From Arthrobacter_B citreus (GTDB lineage Bacteria > Actinomycetota > Actinomycetes > Actinomycetales > Micrococcaceae): a stretch of 64,000 nt of DNA. Below are positions 59,965 to 64,000 of the stretch, piece by piece. Below the pieces are notes generated by a model. The model saw only the letters and a program-made list of their open reading frames with translations. It was not told where the DNA came from and did not search any database. The position numbers and the translations under genes are program-made. The stretch lies in the NCBI RefSeq assembly GCF_042429235.1, contig NZ_JBHMBA010000002.1. One strand, given 5' to 3'. Every line of letters begins with the position of its first letter. Positions within the stretch are counted from its first letter, which is position 1.

Positions 59965-60675
59965 ATGGGGGAGAAGTTGGGGAACTGGGCGGATAGGAAC
60001 CGACAGCCGGCGGGGCGGTCCGTGGCGCCTTTGACGTTTCGGGTTTCCTGGGTCCGCCTGCTCGGGATGGGACTCCTCGCTGCTCTTTTTGCCGCCGCCG
60101 GAGTGTATCTCTGGGTCACCAGTCCCGGGTGGGGTTTCAAAATTCTGGGTCTGGTGTGCGTACTGTTCTTTGGCGGTGGTTACGGCGCCGTTGTGGTGAA
60201 GCAGCTGCTGGATCCGATCGTCCTGGAGCTGTCCGTGGACGGGATTAGGCCCCAATCCGGCGGTTTAATCCCCTGGGAGGATTTCGAAGCGGTCGGTCTG
60301 GGTCGGATTGACGCGGCTCCCGGCGGAACACCGGTGATCGGAATCCGCCTGAAATCCTATGAGGGGTACATTGCATCGCTCACTGCGAACGAGAAGCGGC
60401 TGGCCCGGACCGCGGCGGTGACGGCAAAGCTCACCGGCTCGCTCCTGCGCCGGTCGGTTCCCGGCACGGCGCTGAGGCGGAGGCGCAGTGGCCTGCGGGC
60501 GCTTGCCGGGCTCCCGCAGCGGGACATCCCCGGCATGCTGCAGTGGAGCCGTGCCATGTCGGATGGGTGGGACCTGACCTTTTCCCCGCACCTGTTCCGA
60601 GGCCCGGCCCACAGGGTGGTCCAGAAAATCGAAGCCTATTATTTGTCCGCCCTGATCGCCCGCTCCGACCGGTAG
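59965..60675 (+). CDS. Two-helix membrane protein with a PH-like domain, unknown
   Basis: 236 residues. Two adjacent membrane helices (LLGMGLLAALFAAAGVYLWV and ILGLVCVLFFGGGYGAVVV), then a soluble part, LELSVDGIRPQSGGLIPWED, resembling bacterial PH/YcxB-like domains. ATG with weak GGAG; the open frame extends earlier through a repetitive GGCGGCTT stretch, which is unlikely to be translated. Confidence 0.62.
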   Translation: MGEKLGNWADRNRQPAGRSVAPLTFRVSWVRLLGMGLLAALFAAAGVYLWVTSPGWGFKILGLVCVLFFGGGYGAVVVKQLLDPIVLELSVDGIRPQSGGLIPWEDFEAVGLGRIDAAPGGTPVIGIRLKSYEGYIASLTANEKRLARTAAVTAKLTGSLLRRSVPGTALRRRRSGLRALAGLPQRDIPGMLQWSRAMSDGWDLTFSPHLFRGPAHRVVQKIEAYYLSALIARSDR

Positions 60676-60715
60676 GCCTGCTCCGACCGGTAGGCCTGCT
60701 CCGGCTGGTAGGTCC
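60662..60715. repeat. Three 18-bp tandem repeats over a stop codon
   Basis: GCTCCGACCGGTAGGCCT occurs twice exactly (60662-60679, 60680-60697) and once degenerate (60698-60715). The first copy includes the stop codon of the membrane-protein gene, so repeat slippage would not change the protein end. Confidence 0.82.
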
Positions 60716-60848
60716 GCTCCGGCAGCCCGGCACCGGGAACTCTCTCATTTCCTCCCCAGCGCGGGCGTGGTGAAGGGTCAGGGCACTTTCATCCACATCC
60801 CGCAAAGCCGACACGTTACTGTCCGCTCCTGAGGCTCAAGGTGGAGCC

Positions 60849-61208
60849 ATGAGAGCTAAAGACACCCTGGGGCGCCGCGGAGAGGACCTCGCCGCGAGCT
60901 ATCTGGCTTCGACCGGCATGGAGGTCATTGACCGCAACTGGCGCTGTCCCGACGGGGAAATCGATCTGGTGGGGCTTGAGAACGGAACCCTCGTCATTGT
61001 GGAGGTCAAGACCCGCTCCTCGCTGAACTACGGCCACCCGCTGGAGGCCATCACACCCGCAAAACTTGCCCGGCTCTACCTCCTGGCCAGCAGGTGGAGG
61101 AATGCCCAGGACCGGCGGTTCACTGCCTTCCGGGTGGATGCGGTGTCAGTGGTCGACGACGGCGCATCGACCCCTGTCATCGAGCATCTGCGGGAGGTGG
61201 CGCCGTGA
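60849..61208 (+). CDS. yraN: YraN family endonuclease-like protein
   Basis: 119 residues. LGRRGEDLAASYLASTGMEV, DGEIDLVGLENGTLVIVEVKTR (restriction-endonuclease-fold Asp and Glu-x-Lys) are typical of UPF0102. Function unproven; tied to competence and DNA-processing genes. Overlaps yifB (GTGA). Confidence 0.93.
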   Translation: MRAKDTLGRRGEDLAASYLASTGMEVIDRNWRCPDGEIDLVGLENGTLVIVEVKTRSSLNYGHPLEAITPAKLARLYLLASRWRNAQDRRFTAFRVDAVSVVDDGASTPVIEHLREVAP

Positions 61209-62752
61209 CCCTGGGACGCACCTATGGCGTGGGACTCGTCGGCCTGGATGGGCGGATGGTGGAGGTAGAGGCGGACATTGGCCAGAGTCTTCCCTCATTC
61301 GTCCTGCTGGGGCTGCCCGATGCATCCCTGAACGAGGCCAAAGACCGGGTTCGGTCCGCGGCTAAGAACGCGGGACTGCCGCTGAGCCGCAGAAGAATCA
61401 CGGTCAACCTCATGCCGGCGGACGTGCACAAACGGGGCTCGGGATTCGATCTTGCCATCGTCATGGCCGCCCTTGCGGCCGCCGGAGATGTCCGCTGCAG
61501 CGGACGCCGCGTGTTCATTGCAGAACTCGGTCTGGACGGGCGGCTGCGCCCGGTGCGGGGCATCCTGCCGGCGGTCATGGCGTCCGTGGAAGCCGGGTAT
61601 CCGCAAATTACGGTCGCAGCTGCCAACGCCGCTGAAGCCGCACTCGTACCGGGAGCGGACGTTTCAGGGTTCGAGTCCCTCGCCGAAGTGGCAGCCTTCC
61701 TGGGCGCTGACCCCGCCAGTCTGTCCTTCCCACCGCCGATGACGGAAGAAACACCCGCAACGGACGACGGCGGGCACGAGAAGACGGTCGCTCTCCGCGA
61801 CATGTCGGACATCGCCGGTCAGTCGGAGGCCAGATTCGCGGTGGAGGTAGCGGCTGCCGGTGCCCATCATCTCTTGATGACCGGACCGCCCGGCGCCGGT
61901 AAGACCATGCTGGCCGAACGGTTGCCCGGACTGCTGCCGGATCTTCCGGATGCCCACGCCATGGAAGTCACGGCCATTCACTCCCTGGTCTGGGGCGGCC
62001 GTCCCTGCTCCGAGCTGCTGCGCCGGCCTCCTTTTGAGAGCCCGCACCACACAGCATCCTCAGCGGCCATCATTGGTGGAGGATCCGGCATCGCCCGTCC
62101 GGGTGCCGCGTCCCGGGCCCACCGCGGTGTCCTCTTCCTGGATGAAGCTCCGGAGTATGACCGGCGTGTGCTGGACGCACTGCGGCAGCCGCTGGAAAGC
62201 GGCAAGCTGGAACTGCACCGCGCTGCGGGCACCGCCAGCTACCCGGCCCGCTTCCAGTTGGTCCTGGCCGCCAACCCCTGCCCCTGCGGGCTGGCCTCCG
62301 GAAAGGGACTGGACTGCACCTGCACGCCGCAGCAGCGCCGGCGGTACTTCAGCCGGCTCTCCGGCCCGCTGCTGGACCGCGTGGATTTGCAGCTGACGGT
62401 CCAGCGGGTGTCGCTGCGGGAACTGTCGAGTGGCGGCAGCGCCGAAGGGAGCGCGGTACTCGCCGCCCGGGTCGCTGCCGCACGGCATGTGCAGCACGAG
62501 CGGCTGAGGGACTGGGGATACGAAACGAACGCAGAGGTGTCCGGTAACGTGCTCCGCGGCGCTCTGCGGCCGGCGCCGCGCGCCACGTCGGCACTTGACC
62601 GGGCGATGGACCGGCAGACTCTCACGGCGCGCGGTTATGACCGGGTGCTGCGGGTCGCATGGAGCGTCGCGGATTTGGCGGGACATCTTTCACCGGACGC
62701 CGACGACGTCGGCCAGGCACTGGGGTTTCGGCAACAGGGCGTGGCGGCATGA
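61205..62752 (+). CDS. yifB: YifB family Mg-chelatase-like AAA ATPase
   Basis: 515 residues from GTG. A Lon-protease-like N-terminal domain (VEADIGQSLPSFVLLGLPDA), then AAA: LMTGPPGAGKTMLAERLPG (Walker A), GVLFLDEAPEYDRRVLDALR (Walker B) and AANPCPCG with a Cys-rich CTCTPQQRRRYFSRLSGPLLDR. ComM homologue, a branch-migration helicase in natural transformation. Overlaps dprA (ATGA). Confidence 0.94.
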   Translation: MTLGRTYGVGLVGLDGRMVEVEADIGQSLPSFVLLGLPDASLNEAKDRVRSAAKNAGLPLSRRRITVNLMPADVHKRGSGFDLAIVMAALAAAGDVRCSGRRVFIAELGLDGRLRPVRGILPAVMASVEAGYPQITVAAANAAEAALVPGADVSGFESLAEVAAFLGADPASLSFPPPMTEETPATDDGGHEKTVALRDMSDIAGQSEARFAVEVAAAGAHHLLMTGPPGAGKTMLAERLPGLLPDLPDAHAMEVTAIHSLVWGGRPCSELLRRPPFESPHHTASSAAIIGGGSGIARPGAASRAHRGVLFLDEAPEYDRRVLDALRQPLESGKLELHRAAGTASYPARFQLVLAANPCPCGLASGKGLDCTCTPQQRRRYFSRLSGPLLDRVDLQLTVQRVSLRELSSGGSAEGSAVLAARVAAARHVQHERLRDWGYETNAEVSGNVLRGALRPAPRATSALDRAMDRQTLTARGYDRVLRVAWSVADLAGHLSPDADDVGQALGFRQQGVAA

Positions 62753-63957
62753 GCGGCGCGTCGCCGGAACTGCTGAGGAGCCGTGCTGTCCTGTCCCGGT
62801 TGTTTGAACCGTCCGACAACGTGGGACTTGCTCTTGTGGCCGTCGCCGGGCCGGTGGACGCGGTGCGGGTGGCGACGGGGAACCTGCAGGCAGGGAAGGC
62901 GCTGGCCGGCGAACTCATGGCGGAGCTGGAGTCGGCGGGGATCTCCGGCAATGGGAGCATCCTCACCGATGCTCTGAACCGCTGGGCCCCGAGAGTTCCT
63001 GATTTAGCTCCGGACCGTGACCTGGCAACGATCGGCCGGGCAGGAGGTGAACTGCTCATTCCGGAGGACCCCCGCTGGCCGGAGGGCCTGCGGGATCTGG
63101 GGTTGGGGATGCCGCTGTGCCTGTGGGTGCGCGGCAACCTGGACGAAGGCATACCGCCGCTTTCCAGGACAGCGGCGGTCGTGGGCTCACGGGACAGCAC
63201 GGGGTACGGAATGTCTGTGGCAGGTGACCTTGCCGCAGGACTGGTAACGCGGGGCTGGACTGTCGTGTCCGGAGGAGCATATGGCATCGACGCACAGGCG
63301 CATCGTGCGGCCTTGGCAACCGGGGGCACCGCAAAAGCACCCACCATTGCCGTCATGGCGTGCGGCGCGGACCGTTATTACCCCTCCGGGAATGAGGAAC
63401 TCCTGCGCGAAGTTGTTCGGCGCGGAGTCCTCCTGTCGGAAGTGCCGCCGGGATCCTCTCCCACGCGCTGGAGATTTTTGCAGCGGAACAGGATCATCGC
63501 AGCTCTCAGCGCCGTGACTGTGGTGGTCGAAGCACGCTGGCGCTCCGGCGCATTGAACACTGCGCACCATGCCGCGGCGCTGGGACGCGAGGTCGGCGCA
63601 GTTCCCGGGTCGGTGTATTCAGCCAACTCGGCCGGATGCCACCGGCTGCTGCGGGACGGCAGCGCTGTTTGCGTCACCGACGCCGCTGAGGTCATCGAAC
63701 TAGGCGGACCCATCAGTGGCGACACAGCATCTGCCGGGGCTCCACCCGAGCAGCCCGCAGCAGTCCACGACGGACTCACCGTCGAAGATCTTCTCCTGCT
63801 CGATGCCCTGCCGCTGCGCCGCGGCTCTCCGGTGGAGAAGCTGGCCTCGGTTGCCGGACTGTCGGTGCCGGCGGTCCGAGCCGGGCTGGCCAGGCTGGAA
63901 CTGGAAGACCTCGCCGTCCGGGACGGGACGCAGCTGTGGAAAAGGAGCCGTCGATGA
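62749..63957 (+). CDS. dprA: DNA processing protein DprA
   Basis: 402 residues. The Rossmann-like core reads AAVVGSRDSTGYGMSVA, VSGGAYGIDAQAHRAAL, MACGADRYYP and SEVPPGSSPTRWRFLQRNR, with RWRSGALNTAHHAAALGREV. A C-terminal winged-helix domain (VEKLASVAGLSVPAVRAGLARL) is present. Loads RecA onto incoming single-stranded DNA. The yraN-yifB-dprA trio is conserved in actinobacteria. Confidence 0.95.
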   Translation: MSGASPELLRSRAVLSRLFEPSDNVGLALVAVAGPVDAVRVATGNLQAGKALAGELMAELESAGISGNGSILTDALNRWAPRVPDLAPDRDLATIGRAGGELLIPEDPRWPEGLRDLGLGMPLCLWVRGNLDEGIPPLSRTAAVVGSRDSTGYGMSVAGDLAAGLVTRGWTVVSGGAYGIDAQAHRAALATGGTAKAPTIAVMACGADRYYPSGNEELLREVVRRGVLLSEVPPGSSPTRWRFLQRNRIIAALSAVTVVVEARWRSGALNTAHHAAALGREVGAVPGSVYSANSAGCHRLLRDGSAVCVTDAAEVIELGGPISGDTASAGAPPEQPAAVHDGLTVEDLLLLDALPLRRGSPVEKLASVAGLSVPAVRAGLARLELEDLAVRDGTQLWKRSRR

Positions 63958-64000
63958 ACCGGGCTTCAAACGTCCCGGCGCCGGAACATCACCGCTCGCC
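63954..64000 (+). CDS. 5' end of next gene (partial)
   Basis: ATG overlapping the dprA stop (ATGA) opens a frame that runs off the window: MNRASNVPAPEHHRSP. The coupling suggests it is a real gene in the dprA operon. Fifteen residues are too few to name it; a XerC-type recombinase is one possible successor in related genomes but is not supported here. Confidence 0.4.
   Translation, partial: MNRASNVPAPEHHRS

Noticed and set aside
1..64000. CRISPR arrays, tRNA and rRNA genes
   Set aside because: Scanned the gaps for regularly spaced repeats, tRNA T-arm motifs (GGTTCRANNCC) in a fold and rRNA segments; none convincing. The tandem repeats found have no spacers.

Overview
The window looks like chromosome of a high-GC actinobacterium of the family Micrococcaceae (Arthrobacter or a close relative). 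The grounds are GC-rich codon use throughout the housekeeping part, GTG/TTG starts, a zinc-ligand-free L32, and an oleA-oleBC(fused)-oleD cluster like the one known from Micrococcus luteus and Arthrobacter. No rRNA or tRNA gene and no CRISPR array was found.

Region 1 (1-15.7 kb) is an accessory island, visibly AT-richer than the rest. It is built around cell-surface glycopolymer synthesis: an alpha/beta hydrolase-fold protein, a rhamnosyltransferase-like enzyme, two very large GT2 + CDP-glycerol glycerophosphotransferase (TagF-like) fusions on opposite strands, a TPR protein, a LicC-like nucleotidyltransferase and UDP-GlcNAc 2-epimerase. Between the two TagF-like genes lie an intact IS1111-type IS110-family element and the scars of an IS481-like and an IS3-like element.

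Region 2 (15.8-30.6 kb) is core sequence: DAK2 protein, recG, rsmD, a spermidine-synthase-like protein, an aminotransferase, coaD, then yceD-rpmF-rnc-mutM. The usual coaD-yceD neighbourhood is broken by about 4 kb holding a leaderless GT-D glycosyltransferase gene, an IS110-group element and a ydcF gene. The non-coding leader of that IS110 element folds on paper into a stem-loop followed by two long hairpins with internal loops, the layout of an IS110 bridge RNA. One internal loop shares an exact 10-nt sequence with the opposite end of the element. This is the most interesting feature of the window.

Region 3 (30.7-42.7 kb) has the olefin (ole) cluster, smc, a glutamine amidotransferase-like gene, an MFS exporter and ftsY. 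Region 4 (42.8-49.8 kb) has a membrane-anchored GH79-like glycosidase, amt-glnK with phased GlnR-like half-sites upstream, a divergent glucose-6-phosphate dehydrogenase and ffh. Region 5 (49.9-64 kb) is a dense housekeeping run: Nudix-like, hydrolase, GNAT, a VOC dioxygenase with a MarR-like operator, rpsP-khpA-rimM-trmD, rplS, two lepB genes, rnhB, DUF2469, then yraN-yifB-dprA, ending inside the next gene.

Several genes (coaD, the GT-D gene, the VOC gene) have a -10 hexamer about 7 bases upstream of the start codon, which suggests leaderless mRNAs. All structures and functional calls come from reading the sequence by eye; no database search or folding program was run.
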